Shown here piece by piece: positions 36,199 through 45,265 of a stretch of 64,000 nt of DNA. How positions within the stretch are numbered: position 1 is the first letter of the stretch; every line of letters begins with the position of its first letter. Position numbers and translations under genes: made by a program. Location: assembly GCF_030285665.1 (NCBI RefSeq), contig NZ_CP127295.1, positions 4,092,001 through 4,156,000 on the forward strand, read 5' to 3'. Under the pieces are notes generated by a model. The model saw only the letters and a program-made list of their open reading frames with translations, ran no database searches and was not told the DNA's origin. The stretch is from Amycolatopsis mongoliensis (lineage in GTDB: Bacteria; Actinomycetota; Actinomycetes; Mycobacteriales; Pseudonocardiaceae).

Positions 36199-36864
36199 CT
36201 AGGCGGCCGCGCGCAGTTTCTTCCCGGCGTCGTGGGTGAACGGGTCGGTGTGGCCGAAGCACGCGATCTCGACGTCGAGCGCGGCCAGCCGGCGGAAGGA
36301 TGCGAGCAGCTTCTCGCGGTCGGTGTTGAAGACGCCGGGCACGGCCTTGCCGTCGATCTGCGCGACCGCGTCGCCGGTGAAGAGGACGCCGTGTTCCGGC
36401 AGGTGGACGGCGATGCTGCCGTCGGTGTGGCCGGGGATCGCGAGGATGGTCGCTCCGCCGCCGAAGCCCACGATGTCGCCGTCGCCGACCTCGCGGTCGA
36501 CGGCGCACGGGCGGCCCGGTCAGCCCGCCCGCCTGCGGGCTGTTCTGGTCGAAGAGCGGGCGTTCCCAGTCGAGCAGGACCGGTGGCGCGGGCGGCTGCT
36601 CGCCGCGGATGACCGGGGCGTCGGCGCGGTGGGCGATGATCTCGACGCCGCGGCCACGGAGTTCAGCGGCACCCCCGGCGTGGTCGGCGTGGAAGTGCGT
36701 CAGGACGACCCGGCGCAGCTCCCCGGGATCACGCCCGATGGCGCGGATCGCGGCGTCGGTGTCGGGCGCGGACCCGGCGATCCCGGCGTCGACCATGCTC
36801 AGGCCGTCGTCGTCCTGCCAGAGGTAGGCCTGGCCGAAGGCGTAGCGGACCAGGTGCAGGACGG
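36199..36864 (-). pseudogene. Metallo-beta-lactamase-fold hydrolase, frameshifted
   Basis: The MBL metal-binding motif HFHADH is read in one frame (LTHFHADHAGGAAELRGRG). The later metal-binding parts (IPGHTDGS and LFTGDAVA) are in another frame ending at 36199. The frame switches near 36511-36518 in a GGGCCGCCC stretch (coding sense), where removing one base rejoins them. At the 5' end, sensible coding (VLHLVRYAFGQAYLWQDDDG) continues above the ATG at 36796 but meets a stop without a start codon, so there may be a second lesion. The intact protein would be about 220 residues. Confidence 0.72.
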
Positions 36865-36970
36865 GATTTGCTCACAGCGTAATCGCTGCTCGCGGACGGA
36901 ATTTCGTTTGTAACAAAGGCTTTCGGCGCACCGACCAGGCGGCATTGATTCGTGTTGCTAAGGAGTCTCG

Positions 36971-37411
36971 GTGAACAAGAAACTGGGGTGGATCCTGGCC
37001 GCGGGCCTGCTGGTCGCGGGCTGTGGCACCGGCGCGGTGCCGCCGAAGGACGCCGGGAACGTCGGCCTTCTCGAAACGCCGGTATCGACGTATTCGACGC
37101 CCGCGTATTCCGTTCCGGTCACGACCGAAACGCCACCCACGACTTCCGAAGCGCCGGTCGTCACGACCACCCCGCAGGCGCCGAAGACGACCGCGGCGAA
37201 GCCCAAGGCGGCCCGGACCACCACGCAGGCCGCGGCGAAGCCCGCCGAATGCGGAGCCGACTACTACCGCAACTCGGACGGCAACTGCGTCCACCGCCCC
37301 AGCGACAACCCGTCCGGTGCGACTGCGATCTGCAAGGACGGCTCCTACAGCTACAGCCAGCACCGCTCCGGCACCTGCTCCGGCCACGGCGGGGTCCGCA
37401 CCTGGCTGTGA
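36971..37411 (+). CDS. Lipoprotein with DUF3761 domain
   Basis: 146-residue exported protein. A lipoprotein signal peptide ends in LLVAGC (lipidated C18). A long Thr/Pro/Ala-rich linker (about 35-90) probably spans the cell wall. A DUF3761-type domain with paired cysteines follows (ADYYRNSDGNCVHRP, ICKDGSYSYSQHRSGTCSGHGG). GTG 36971 follows AAGGAG. The function is unknown; similar domains occur at the surface of actinobacteria and in phage proteins. Confidence 0.85.
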   Translation: MNKKLGWILAAGLLVAGCGTGAVPPKDAGNVGLLETPVSTYSTPAYSVPVTTETPPTTSEAPVVTTTPQAPKTTAAKPKAARTTTQAAAKPAECGADYYRNSDGNCVHRPSDNPSGATAICKDGSYSYSQHRSGTCSGHGGVRTWL

Positions 37412-37455
37412 CGAATCCCCGATCGGTCCGAAACCAGCCATCCGGTGGGTACAGT

Positions 37456-37474
37456 GCATCAAGTTGCATGATGC
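37456..37474. promoter_or_regulatory. Inverted repeat upstream of MFS gene
   Basis: GCATCA-7 nt-TGATGC, 29 bp before the MFS start. It is a candidate operator for a regulator not encoded next to it. Immediately downstream a second short hairpin (CACACC-GGG-GGTGTG, 37485-37499) covers the ribosome-binding region. Confidence 0.4.
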
Positions 37475-37502
37475 GTACTAACTACACACCGGGGGTGTGC
37501 TG

Positions 37503-38912
37503 GTGTCCCGTCCCGGGCGGTCCGGTCGCGCGATCATCGTGGTGCTCGCTTCGTGCGGGCTGGTCGCGTCGTTCATGCAGACGCTGGTCGTGCCGCTCAT
37601 CCCGGTGTTCCCGCGGCTGCTGAACGCCCCGGCCGCCGACGCCTCCTGGGTCGTCACCGTGACGCTGCTGGCGGCGTCCGTCATCACCCCGGTCAGTGGC
37701 CGGCTCGGCGACCTCTACGGCAAGCGGCGGATGATTCTGGTCAGCCTCGCGCTGCTCATCGCCGGCTCGGTCGTGTCAGCGACGACGAGCGCGCTCGCGT
37801 TCCAAATCCTCGGCCGCGGGCTGCAGGGCTGCGCGATGGGCGTCATCCCGCTCGGCATCAGCATCATGCGCGACGAGCTCCCGCCCGAACGCATCGGCGG
37901 CGCGATCTCGCTGATGAGCGCGACGCTCGGGGTGGGCGGCGCGATCGGGCTGCCGGTCGCGGCCGTCGTCGCCGAGAACGCCGACTGGCACGTCCTCTTC
38001 TGGATGGCCGCCGCGCTCGGGCTCGCCTGCGCGACGCTGATCCTGACCGTCGTGCCGGAGTCGCCGCTGCGCACACCCGCGCCGTTCGACTTCTTCGGCG
38101 CGTTCGGGCTCGCGGCCGGCCTGCTCTGCCTGCTGCTGCCGGTCGTCAAGGGCGCCACCTGGGGCTGGACGAGCCTGCCGACACTCGGGCTGGCCGCGGC
38201 GGCCGTCGTCGTCCTGGCCGGCTGGGGTGCCTACCAGCTGCGACGGCGTGACCCGCTGGTCGACCTGCGGGTGTCCGCCCGCCGCCCGGTGCTGTTCACG
38301 AACCTGGCGTCGATCATGGTCGGCTTCGCGCTGTACGCCATGGCGTTGTCGTTCCCGCAGCTGCTTCAGGCCCCGGCGTCGACCGGCTACGGGCTGGGCC
38401 AGACGATGGTCGAATCCGGTCTCACGCTGGCCCCGAACGGCCTGGTGATGATGCTGCTCTCGCCGGTTTCGGCGCGGCTCATCGCCCGGTTCGGCCCCCG
38501 CCCGACGCTGATGAGCGGCGCGCTCGTGATCGCCGTCGGGTACCTGTTCGCGATCGTGCTGATGGACAACGCGCTCGAGCTGATCACGGCGTCGGTGATC
38601 ATCGGCGCCGGCGTCGGGATCGCCTACGCGGCGATGCCGGCCTTGATCATGGGCTCGGTGCCGGTCACCGAAACGGCGTCCGCGAACGGCCTGAACTCCC
38701 TGATGCGCTCGGTCGGCACGGCGATTTCGAGCGCGGTGATGGCGGCGATGCTGGCCCAGCTGACGATCAGCGTGGGCGGCCTGAGCGTGCCGTCCCTGTT
38801 CGGCTTCCGGGCGACGTTCGCCGTGGCGGCGTTCGCCGCGCTGGCGGGCGTGCTGCTGGCGGCGCTGGTGCCGAAGACGCGGGTGGCGCCGGAGCTGGTC
38901 GGCGTCGCCTAG
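37503..38912 (+). CDS. MFS drug-type exporter (DHA2-like)
   Basis: 469-residue transporter with about 14 hydrophobic helices. The motif-A segment (GRLGDLYGKRRM) sits between TM2 and TM3, typical of proton-driven multidrug exporters of the major facilitator superfamily. GTG 37503 is preferred to GTG 37497 because GGGGG lies 7 nt upstream. Its stop overlaps the convergent methyltransferase gene by 4 bp. The substrate is unknown. Confidence 0.9.
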   Translation: MSRPGRSGRAIIVVLASCGLVASFMQTLVVPLIPVFPRLLNAPAADASWVVTVTLLAASVITPVSGRLGDLYGKRRMILVSLALLIAGSVVSATTSALAFQILGRGLQGCAMGVIPLGISIMRDELPPERIGGAISLMSATLGVGGAIGLPVAAVVAENADWHVLFWMAAALGLACATLILTVVPESPLRTPAPFDFFGAFGLAAGLLCLLLPVVKGATWGWTSLPTLGLAAAAVVVLAGWGAYQLRRRDPLVDLRVSARRPVLFTNLASIMVGFALYAMALSFPQLLQAPASTGYGLGQTMVESGLTLAPNGLVMMLLSPVSARLIARFGPRPTLMSGALVIAVGYLFAIVLMDNALELITASVIIGAGVGIAYAAMPALIMGSVPVTETASANGLNSLMRSVGTAISSAVMAAMLAQLTISVGGLSVPSLFGFRATFAVAAFAALAGVLLAALVPKTRVAPELVGVA

Positions 38913-39709
38913 TTCTTGCGCGCCACCAGGGCCAGGCCGCCGCACTCGGCCGGGTTCGCCGGCACGGCCTCTTCGGGGCGCCACTCCGGGATGAAGACGA
39001 TGCCCGGGTCGAGGATCTCGAAGCCGTCCACGAGGGCGCGCAGCTCGTCGGCCGTGCGGGGCGTCACCGGGTTGGCGCTCTTCTGGTACATCGCGACCGC
39101 GCGGGCGGTGCCGTCGCTCTGTTGCTCGGGGGTGGCCGACGACATCGCCAGGTAGCTGCCCGGCGCGAGCGCGTCGCGGTAGGCGGCGATCAGCCGGGCC
39201 GGGTCGCGCTCGTCCGGGATGAAGTGCACGAACAGCGCCATCACGACCATCACCGGCTGGTCGAGGTCGAGCATCATCTCGGTGGTCTCGTGCTCGAGGA
39301 CGTCGTCCGGGAACTCGGCGTCGGCGTGCACCATCACCGCGTTCTCGTTGTCTTCCAGCACGATCTCGCTGTGTGCCACGGCGACGGGCTCGTTGTCGAC
39401 GTAGACGACGCGCGCGGTCGGGTCGATCGCGTGCGCGACTTCGTGGACGTGCCCGACGGTCGGCATGCCCGAGCCGATGTCGAGGAACTGCCGGATGCCG
39501 TTGTCCATCCCGAACCGGATGGCCCGGCGCAGCCACTGCCGGTTCAGCTGGGCACGCTCCCGTGCGTTCGGCTGGGCGGCCAGCACCTGGTCGGCGAACA
39601 TCCGGTCGACCGCGTAGTTGAGCCGGCCACCGAGGATGTAGTCGTACACGCGCGCGGGGTTCGGCTTGTCGAGGTCGATGCCGCGCCGCGCGTACTCGTC
39701 TTCACTCAT
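38909..39709 (-). CDS. DUF574-type SAM-dependent methyltransferase (paralogue 1)
   Basis: 266-residue protein with the S-adenosylmethionine-binding motif FLDIGSGMPTVGHVHEVA and acidic strand VVYVDNEPVAVAHS. The N-terminal signature is NPARVYDYILGG. This family is greatly expanded in streptomycetes and relatives, but its substrates are unknown. It is the last of three tandem paralogues reading leftward. ATG 39709 has GGAG upstream. Confidence 0.9.
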   Translation of the reverse strand: MSEDEYARRGIDLDKPNPARVYDYILGGRLNYAVDRMFADQVLAAQPNARERAQLNRQWLRRAIRFGMDNGIRQFLDIGSGMPTVGHVHEVAHAIDPTARVVYVDNEPVAVAHSEIVLEDNENAVMVHADAEFPDDVLEHETTEMMLDLDQPVMVVMALFVHFIPDERDPARLIAAYRDALAPGSYLAMSSATPEQQSDGTARAVAMYQKSANPVTPRTADELRALVDGFEILDPGIVFIPEWRPEEAVPANPAECGGLALVARKN

Positions 39710-39795
39710 GGCCGCTCCAGGATCCGGTGTGACGGCGAGGATAGCCGGACACGCAGAGCAGCGGATCCGGCACGGCGGTGAATCGCGCCCACGGG

Positions 39796-40599
39796 TCAGT
39801 TCTTGCGCGCCACCAGGGCGAGCTGGCTCGCCAGCTCAGGGTGATCACCCACCTCGGCGGGGTCGTCCGGCCGCCACTCGGGCGTGAACACGATCCCCGG
39901 CGGCACGATCTCGAAACCACCCACCAACGCCCGCAGCTCGTCCTTCGAACGGGCCACCACGTCCGTGCCGCTCTTCTGGTACATCTCCGCCGCGCGGCGG
40001 ACCTCCTCGCCCTGGCCCTCGAACGTGCCCGACGACAACGCCAGGTAGCTGCCCGGCGCGAGCACGTCCCGATAGGCGGCGATCAGGCCGGCCGGGTCCC
40101 GCGAGTCCGGGACGAAGTGGATGAACGCCGCCATGATCACCATCACCGGCCGGCTGAAGTCCAGCAGCCGCTCGGTCGTCGGGTGCTCCAGGACGTCCGC
40201 CGGGACCTCGGCGTCCGCCTGCACCATCACCGCGTTGTCGTTGTCCTTCAGCACGATCTCGCTGTGCGCGACGGCGACCGGCTCGTTGTCGACGTAGACC
40301 ACCCGTGACGCCGGGTCGATCGCCTGGACGACCTCGTGCACGTGCCCGACCGTCGGCATGCCCGAGCCGATGTCCAGGAACTGGCGGATCCCCTGCTCGG
40401 CGCCGAAGCGGACCGCCCGGCGCAGCCAGCGCCGGTTCAGCAGGGCCAGCTCCCGGGACTCCGGCCGCACCGCCAGGATCTTCTCGGCGAACATCCGGTC
40501 GATGGCGTAGTTCAGCTGGCCGCCGATCAGGTAGTCGTACACGCGTGCCGCGTTCGGCTTGTCGAAGTCGATCCCGCGCTTCGCGTGTTCGTCGGTCAT
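39796..40599 (-). CDS. DUF574-type SAM-dependent methyltransferase (paralogue 2)
   Basis: 267-residue middle member of the tandem trio (NAARVYDYLIGGQLNYAIDRMF; FLDIGSGMPTVGHVHEV). ATG 40599 (MTDEHAKRGIDFDKPN) is chosen because it aligns with both neighbours, although the frame is open far upstream. The gap to paralogue 3 is only 35 bp, so the three genes are probably co-transcribed. Confidence 0.9.
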   Translation of the reverse strand: MTDEHAKRGIDFDKPNAARVYDYLIGGQLNYAIDRMFAEKILAVRPESRELALLNRRWLRRAVRFGAEQGIRQFLDIGSGMPTVGHVHEVVQAIDPASRVVYVDNEPVAVAHSEIVLKDNDNAVMVQADAEVPADVLEHPTTERLLDFSRPVMVIMAAFIHFVPDSRDPAGLIAAYRDVLAPGSYLALSSGTFEGQGEEVRRAAEMYQKSGTDVVARSKDELRALVGGFEIVPPGIVFTPEWRPDDPAEVGDHPELASQLALVARKN

Positions 40600-40634
40600 C
40601 TCCGCTCCTCGCCGTCCGGGTGTCGCGAGAACAG

Positions 40635-41435
40635 TCAGTCCTTGCGGGCGACGAGCGCCAGCCCGCCCGACTGCTCCGGCGGGTCCTCGAGCGGCTCGTC
40701 CGGCCGCCATTCGGGCGTGAACACGACGCCCGGCGGCAGGATCTCGAACCCCTTCACCAGCGCCCGCAGCTCGTCGGGCGACCGCAGCGTCAGGGGCGTA
40801 CCGCTCTTCTCGTACAGCGAGACCGAGCGCTGGGTCTCCTCGCCCTGCCCCTCCCACGTTCCCGACGACAGCGCGAGGTAGCTGCCCGGCGCGAGGACGT
40901 CGCGGTAGGTGGCGATCAGGCCGGCCGGGTCCCGCGAGTCCGGGATGAAGTGCACGAATGCCGCCATGATCACCATGACCGGCTCGCTGAAGTCGATCAT
41001 CGCCTCGGTGGTCGGATGCTCCAGCACCTCGTCCGGGTACTCGGCGTCGGCCTGGACCATCGCCGCGTTGTCGTTGCCCTCCAGCACGATCTCGCTGTGC
41101 GCGACCGCGATCGGCTCGTTGTCGACGTACACCACCCGCGACTCCGGGTCGATCGACTGGACGACCTCGTGCACGTGCCCGACCGTCGGCATCCCCGAGC
41201 CGATGTCGAGGAACTGCCGGACGCCCTGCTCCGCCGCGAACCGCGCGGCACGGCGCAGCCATGCCCGGTTGACCACCGCCATGTGCCGTGCGTTCGGGAG
41301 GACGCCCAGGATCTGGTCGGCGAACATCCGGTCGACGGCGTAGTTCAGCTTGCCGCCGATCATGTAGTCGTACACGCGTGCCGCGTTCGGTCTTTCGAGG
41401 TCGATGCCCCGCTTCGCGTGTTCGTCTTCGCTCAT
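40635..41435 (-). CDS. DUF574-type SAM-dependent methyltransferase (paralogue 3)
   Basis: 266-residue first member of the tandem trio (MSEDEHAKRGIDLERPN; FLDIGSGMPTVGHVHEV). ATG 41435 is fixed by alignment with the other two. All three end in LALVARK[ND], so they arose by local duplication. It lies 46 bp downstream of the ThDP enzyme gene and may share its transcript. Confidence 0.9.
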   Translation of the reverse strand: MSEDEHAKRGIDLERPNAARVYDYMIGGKLNYAVDRMFADQILGVLPNARHMAVVNRAWLRRAARFAAEQGVRQFLDIGSGMPTVGHVHEVVQSIDPESRVVYVDNEPIAVAHSEIVLEGNDNAAMVQADAEYPDEVLEHPTTEAMIDFSEPVMVIMAAFVHFIPDSRDPAGLIATYRDVLAPGSYLALSSGTWEGQGEETQRSVSLYEKSGTPLTLRSPDELRALVKGFEILPPGVVFTPEWRPDEPLEDPPEQSGGLALVARKD

Positions 41436-41481
41436 CAGCCGCTCCCGGGTCGAGGGTGTGCCGGGAGAATAGTCCGGTTGG

Positions 41482-43044
41482 CTACAGCAGTGGCGGCACC
41501 ACGGCGTCGATGAGGTGCGGACCCGGTTCGGCGAACGCCCGCTGCAGTTGCTCGGCCAGCTCTTCGGCGGTCGTGGCGCGCGTCGCAGGCACACCCATGC
41601 CCTCCGCGATCTTCACGAAGTCCATGTCCGGCCGCGAGAGGTCCAGCAGGTCGTTCGCCTTCGGGCCGCCCGACGCCGCGCCGACGCGCTGCAGCTCCAT
41701 CCGCAGGATCGCGTAGGCGCGGTTGTTGAGCAGCACGGTCGTGACGTTCAGGTTCTCCCGCGCCTGCGTCCACAGCGCCGAGATCGTGTACAGCGCGCTG
41801 CCGTCCGATTGCAGGTTCAGGACGGGACGGCCCCGTCCCGCCACTGCTGCGCCGGTGGCCACGGGCATGCCGTAGCCGATCGCGCCGCCGGTGAGTGTCA
41901 GCACGTCGTGGCGCGGAGCGCCGGCTGTCGCGGTCGGCAGCAGCAGGCCGGACGTGTTGGCCTCGTCGGCGATGATCGCGTTCTCCGGCAGCAGCGCGCC
42001 GATGACGTCGACCCAGTTCTGCGGGGTCAGCGGACCGCTCGGCAGCGCGGGCCGGGACGGCTGCTGCAGCACCGGCTCGGTGTCGGCGGCGACGAGGTCC
42101 GCGACCTCGTTCAGCGCGCGCGTGACGTCCTGGCCGACGGCCGCAAGCGTGTGCACCTGGGCGCCTTCGGGCACCAGGTCGCTCGGCTTGCCCGGGTACG
42201 CGAAGAACGACACCGGCGCTTTCGTGCCCGCGACAACGAGGTGCTTGATCCCGTCGAGCTGGTACGTCACCTGCTCGGCGAGGTAGCCGAGCCGCTCGAT
42301 CGTCGGCAGGCCCGCACCGCGCTCGAGACGGGACGGGAACGTCTCGACGAAAACCTTCGCGCCCGTCGCGGCGCCGATCCGGCTCGCCGCGCGCAGACCT
42401 TCCTCGCGGCACGCGATCCCGCCGATGAGCAACGCCACCGGCTCGTCGCCGCCGAACACCGCGGCGACATTCTTGACGGTGGTCGCGTCGACAGCCTGCG
42501 GCACGCGCGGCGGGACCGGCGCGCACGTCTCGCCGCCTTCGCCCCACGAAGCGTCGGCGGGCAGGATCAGCGTCGCGACGCGGCCGGGCGCGTCCTGCGC
42601 GGCGGCGACCGCGGCGGCGGCGTCCGCCCCGACGTCCTTGGTGTGCTCGGAGCGGCGTACCCAGCCTTCCAGCGAGCCGGCGACGGCCTCGATGTCCGAC
42701 TCCAGCGGCGCGTCGTACTGCTTGTGGTAGGTCGCGTGGTCGCCGACGACGTTGACGATCGGCGTGTGTGCGCGCCGCGCGTTGTGCAGGTTCGCCAGGC
42801 CGTTGCCCAAACCGGGGCCGAGGTGCAGCAGCGTCGCGGCGGGCTTGCCGGCGATCCGCGCGTACCCGTCGGCGGCACCGGTGACGACGCCCTCGAACAG
42901 CGCGAGCACGCCCCGCATCTCCGGGACGGTGTCGAGCGCGGCGACGAAGTGCATCTCCGACGTGCCGGGGTTCGCGAAGCACACCTCGACACCGGCGTCG
43001 ACCAGCGTGCGGATCAGGGACTGGGCGCCGTTCATTTCGCTCAT
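41482..43044 (-). CDS. ThDP-dependent acetolactate synthase-like enzyme
   Basis: 520-residue thiamine diphosphate enzyme resembling the short acetolactate synthase large-subunit homologues (IlvX-like) rather than biosynthetic IlvB. The N-terminal domain has ANPGTSEMHF and the catalytic Glu in LFEGVVTGAADGYAR. The ThDP-binding motif reads SDGSALY...LLNN where GDG is usual. Such enzymes act as decarboxylases or carboligases on 2-keto acids. The start codon overlaps the stop of the FAD oxidase by 4 bp (ATGA), so the two products probably work in sequence, oxidase first. Confidence 0.85.
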   Translation of the reverse strand: MSEMNGAQSLIRTLVDAGVEVCFANPGTSEMHFVAALDTVPEMRGVLALFEGVVTGAADGYARIAGKPAATLLHLGPGLGNGLANLHNARRAHTPIVNVVGDHATYHKQYDAPLESDIEAVAGSLEGWVRRSEHTKDVGADAAAAVAAAQDAPGRVATLILPADASWGEGGETCAPVPPRVPQAVDATTVKNVAAVFGGDEPVALLIGGIACREEGLRAASRIGAATGAKVFVETFPSRLERGAGLPTIERLGYLAEQVTYQLDGIKHLVVAGTKAPVSFFAYPGKPSDLVPEGAQVHTLAAVGQDVTRALNEVADLVAADTEPVLQQPSRPALPSGPLTPQNWVDVIGALLPENAIIADEANTSGLLLPTATAGAPRHDVLTLTGGAIGYGMPVATGAAVAGRGRPVLNLQSDGSALYTISALWTQARENLNVTTVLLNNRAYAILRMELQRVGAASGGPKANDLLDLSRPDMDFVKIAEGMGVPATRATTAEELAEQLQRAFAEPGPHLIDAVVPPLL

Positions 43045-44426
43045 GCGGTTCCTTCGGGGAAGAGAACGCCGGGGTTGAGGATCCCGGCGGGGTCGAAGCT
43101 CTGCTTGATCCGGCGCATCAGCTCGATCTTCGCCGGGTCTTCGAGTTCCTGGTGGTAGTGCGCCTTGGTGCGGCCGAGGCCGTGCTCGCCGGAGATCGCG
43201 CCGCCGAGTTCCATCGCGTACGCGAAGATGTCGGTGAGCAGCCGCTTCCGCTGGTCCGCGTCCTTGCAGAAGATCGCGAGGTGGACGTTGCCGTCGCCGG
43301 CGTGTCCGCAGCCGAGCGCGCCGCCGCCCGTGGCCATCGCGAGTTCGCGCGCCTTCGTGATGAACTGCGGCATCGCGGTGCGCGGTACGACGACGTCGAT
43401 CACGTCGTCGGCGCCGGCGGCCTTCGCGGTCCAGAAGGCCTTCTCGCGGGCTTCGATCAGCTTGCGCGCGGCGGGGCCTTCGAGGACGTAGACGTCCGTG
43501 GCGCCGAGTTCGCCGAGCAGCTCGCCGACGGTCTCGACGTCCTCGTGCAGGCGTCCGTTGTCCCGGTTCTCCAGCGCTACCACGAGATAGGCCTCGCTGG
43601 TCTCGCGGATCTTGTCCGGGACGCCGAGCTCGAGCTTCTCGTTGTAGACGATGGCGGCCATCGTCATGTTGTCGATGTACTCGAGGATGTGCGGCGCGAG
43701 CCCGCTGGAGACGATCGCCGGCACCGCCGCCATCACCTGGCCGAAGTCGCCGAACGGCGCGAGCACGGTGGCGCCGTGGGTGAGCCGCGGGTGCAGCTTG
43801 ACGGTGATCTCCGTGGCGAGAGCGAGGGTGCCCTCGGAGCCGATGATCAGCTGCGTGAGGTCGTAGCCGGTGGAGATCTTCGACGTCTTGCCGCCGGTCC
43901 GGATGATCTCGCCGGTCGGCAGGACGGCCTGCAGGCCGAGGACGTTGTTGCGGGTGACGCCGTACTTGACGGCGCGCATCCCGCCGGCGTTCGTCCCGAC
44001 GTTCCCGCCGACGCTCGCGCTCAGCTCGCCGGGGTAGACGGTGTAGCTGAGCCCGGCTTCGGCGGTCTTGGCGTCGAGTTCGGCGAGTGTGACCCCTGGC
44101 TGGACGACGGCGACGTGGTTCCCGGTGTCGACTTCGAGGACCTGGTTCATCCGCTCGAAGGAGATCAGCAGCCCGTCCGCGCGGGGCCGGGCAGCACCGG
44201 ACAAGCCGCTCCCGGAGCCGCGGGCGGTCACGGGCACGTTGTGTTCTGTCGCCGCCTTCAGCAGCTTCGAAACTTCTTCGGCGGTTGACGGCTTCGCGAC
44301 GTACGCAGGCTTCTGCGGCTCCGCCGTCAGTGCTTCGTCGTGCGCGTAGTCCTCGGAGATCGCGTCACCGGTCAGCAGGTTCTTGTCCCCGACGATCTCG
44401 GCCAGCTGTGCTGCCACGTCGCCCAT
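43041..44426 (-). CDS. FAD-linked 2-hydroxyacid oxidase (GlcD/D-lactate dehydrogenase family)
   Basis: 461-residue flavoprotein of the VAO/PCMH family, expected to oxidise glycolate, D-lactate or a similar 2-hydroxyacid to the 2-keto acid. The FAD-binding domain shows TARGSGSGLSG, VQPGV, GGNVGTNAGG and GSEGTLAL; the C-terminal cap has GHAGDGNVH and GEHGLGRTK. ATG 44426 has GGAGAG upstream. It is first in an operon with the ThDP enzyme, which would use the keto acid. A short palindrome lies in its promoter region. Confidence 0.9.
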   Translation of the reverse strand: MGDVAAQLAEIVGDKNLLTGDAISEDYAHDEALTAEPQKPAYVAKPSTAEEVSKLLKAATEHNVPVTARGSGSGLSGAARPRADGLLISFERMNQVLEVDTGNHVAVVQPGVTLAELDAKTAEAGLSYTVYPGELSASVGGNVGTNAGGMRAVKYGVTRNNVLGLQAVLPTGEIIRTGGKTSKISTGYDLTQLIIGSEGTLALATEITVKLHPRLTHGATVLAPFGDFGQVMAAVPAIVSSGLAPHILEYIDNMTMAAIVYNEKLELGVPDKIRETSEAYLVVALENRDNGRLHEDVETVGELLGELGATDVYVLEGPAARKLIEAREKAFWTAKAAGADDVIDVVVPRTAMPQFITKARELAMATGGGALGCGHAGDGNVHLAIFCKDADQRKRLLTDIFAYAMELGGAISGEHGLGRTKAHYHQELEDPAKIELMRRIKQSFDPAGILNPGVLFPEGTA

Positions 44427-44473
44427 CGACAGTCTCTCCTCTGCGCCGTTGCTGTGGTTACCGCAGCGTAGTA

Positions 44474-44488
44474 CGTACCTCCGGTACG
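44474..44488. promoter_or_regulatory. Short palindrome upstream of oxidase gene
   Basis: CGTACC-TCC-GGTACG, 48 bp before the oxidase start; a plausible operator for the oxidase-ThDP operon. Confidence 0.4.
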
Positions 44489-44517
44489 CCGCTATGAAAG
44501 TTTTTCACGTTAGCGCG

Positions 44518-44935
44518 TCACGTCGTTTCGAAGGTGGCCATCATGCCCATGTCCTCGTGCTCCGCGTTGTGGCAGTGGAACATGTACCGCCCCCGGTAGT
44601 CGTCGACCGGGGCGATCACCTCCACCGCTTCCCCCGGGCGCAGGTCGACCGTGTCCTTGAGCCCGCCGTCGAACGGCCCCGGTTCGCGGCCGCCGCGGGA
44701 GAGGATCCGGAAGCTGACCAGGTGCAGGTGGATCGGGTGGTGCAGGTCCGCCACGAACCGCCAGATCTCGACGTCGCCGAGCCGGGGTCGCGCATCGATA
44801 CGGGACGGCGAGTACGGCTGCCCGCCGATCAGCCAGCCGTGCCCGTCTCCGGGCGGCGCACCGCGGAAGGAGAACTCCCTCGACGCACTCGCCTGTGTCC
44901 GATTGAGGGGTTCGATCGTGCTCAGCCCACGCGTC
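44518..44935 (-). pseudogene. Multicopper oxidase C-terminal remnant
   Basis: Only the last part of a multicopper oxidase is present: HHPIHLHLVSF (type 2/3 copper ligands) and FHCHNAEHEDMGMM (HCH and type 1 ligand region). The first two cupredoxin domains are missing. Homology stops near 44930, and the frame continues through antisense LysR sequence, which is not meaningful. A complete enzyme would be about 450-500 residues. It is a truncated remnant, probably from a deletion. Confidence 0.8.
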
Positions 44936-45232
44936 CCGGCTACTGGCCGCGCGAGCTGGCCGACCGGCTGTTCGCGGCGGCCGGGCTCGACCCCGAATAC
45001 ACCTGCGAGAGCGACGAACCCGGTGCCACCGGCGACCTCATCGGCGCGGGTCTCGGCGTCGGGCTGGTGCCCGCGTTCTCTCGCGGCGTCACGCACATCC
45101 CAGCTGTGTGGCTGCGCTTGGACGCGCCCGATTGCCACCGCACCCTGAGCCTGGTCTGGCGCGAGAGTGCGTACCTGTCCGTCGCAGCGCAACGGCTGTC
45201 CGACTTCGCGGCCGGCTACTTCGGCCGGCTGT
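44936..45232 (+). pseudogene. LysR-type regulator C-terminal remnant
   Basis: The plus-strand frame reads like the last hundred residues of a LysR substrate-binding domain (PRELADRLFAAAGLDPEYTCESDE-type segment, then GLGVGLVPAFS and LVWRES). There is no HTH domain and no start. The reading frame passes the expected C-terminus without a stop. It abuts the multicopper oxidase remnant at about 44935, where both genes lose their 5' ends. Confidence 0.7.
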
Positions 45233-45258
45233 GGGGCGGGCGCCGGAGCGCCCGCCCC
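45233..45258. terminator. GC-rich hairpin terminator
   Basis: Perfect 11-bp stem GGGGCGGGCGC / GCGCCCGCCCC with a CGGA tetraloop and no T tract. It follows both the LysR remnant and the convergent cutinase-like gene, which ends at 45266. Confidence 0.75.
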
Positions 45259-45265
45259 GAGAAGG

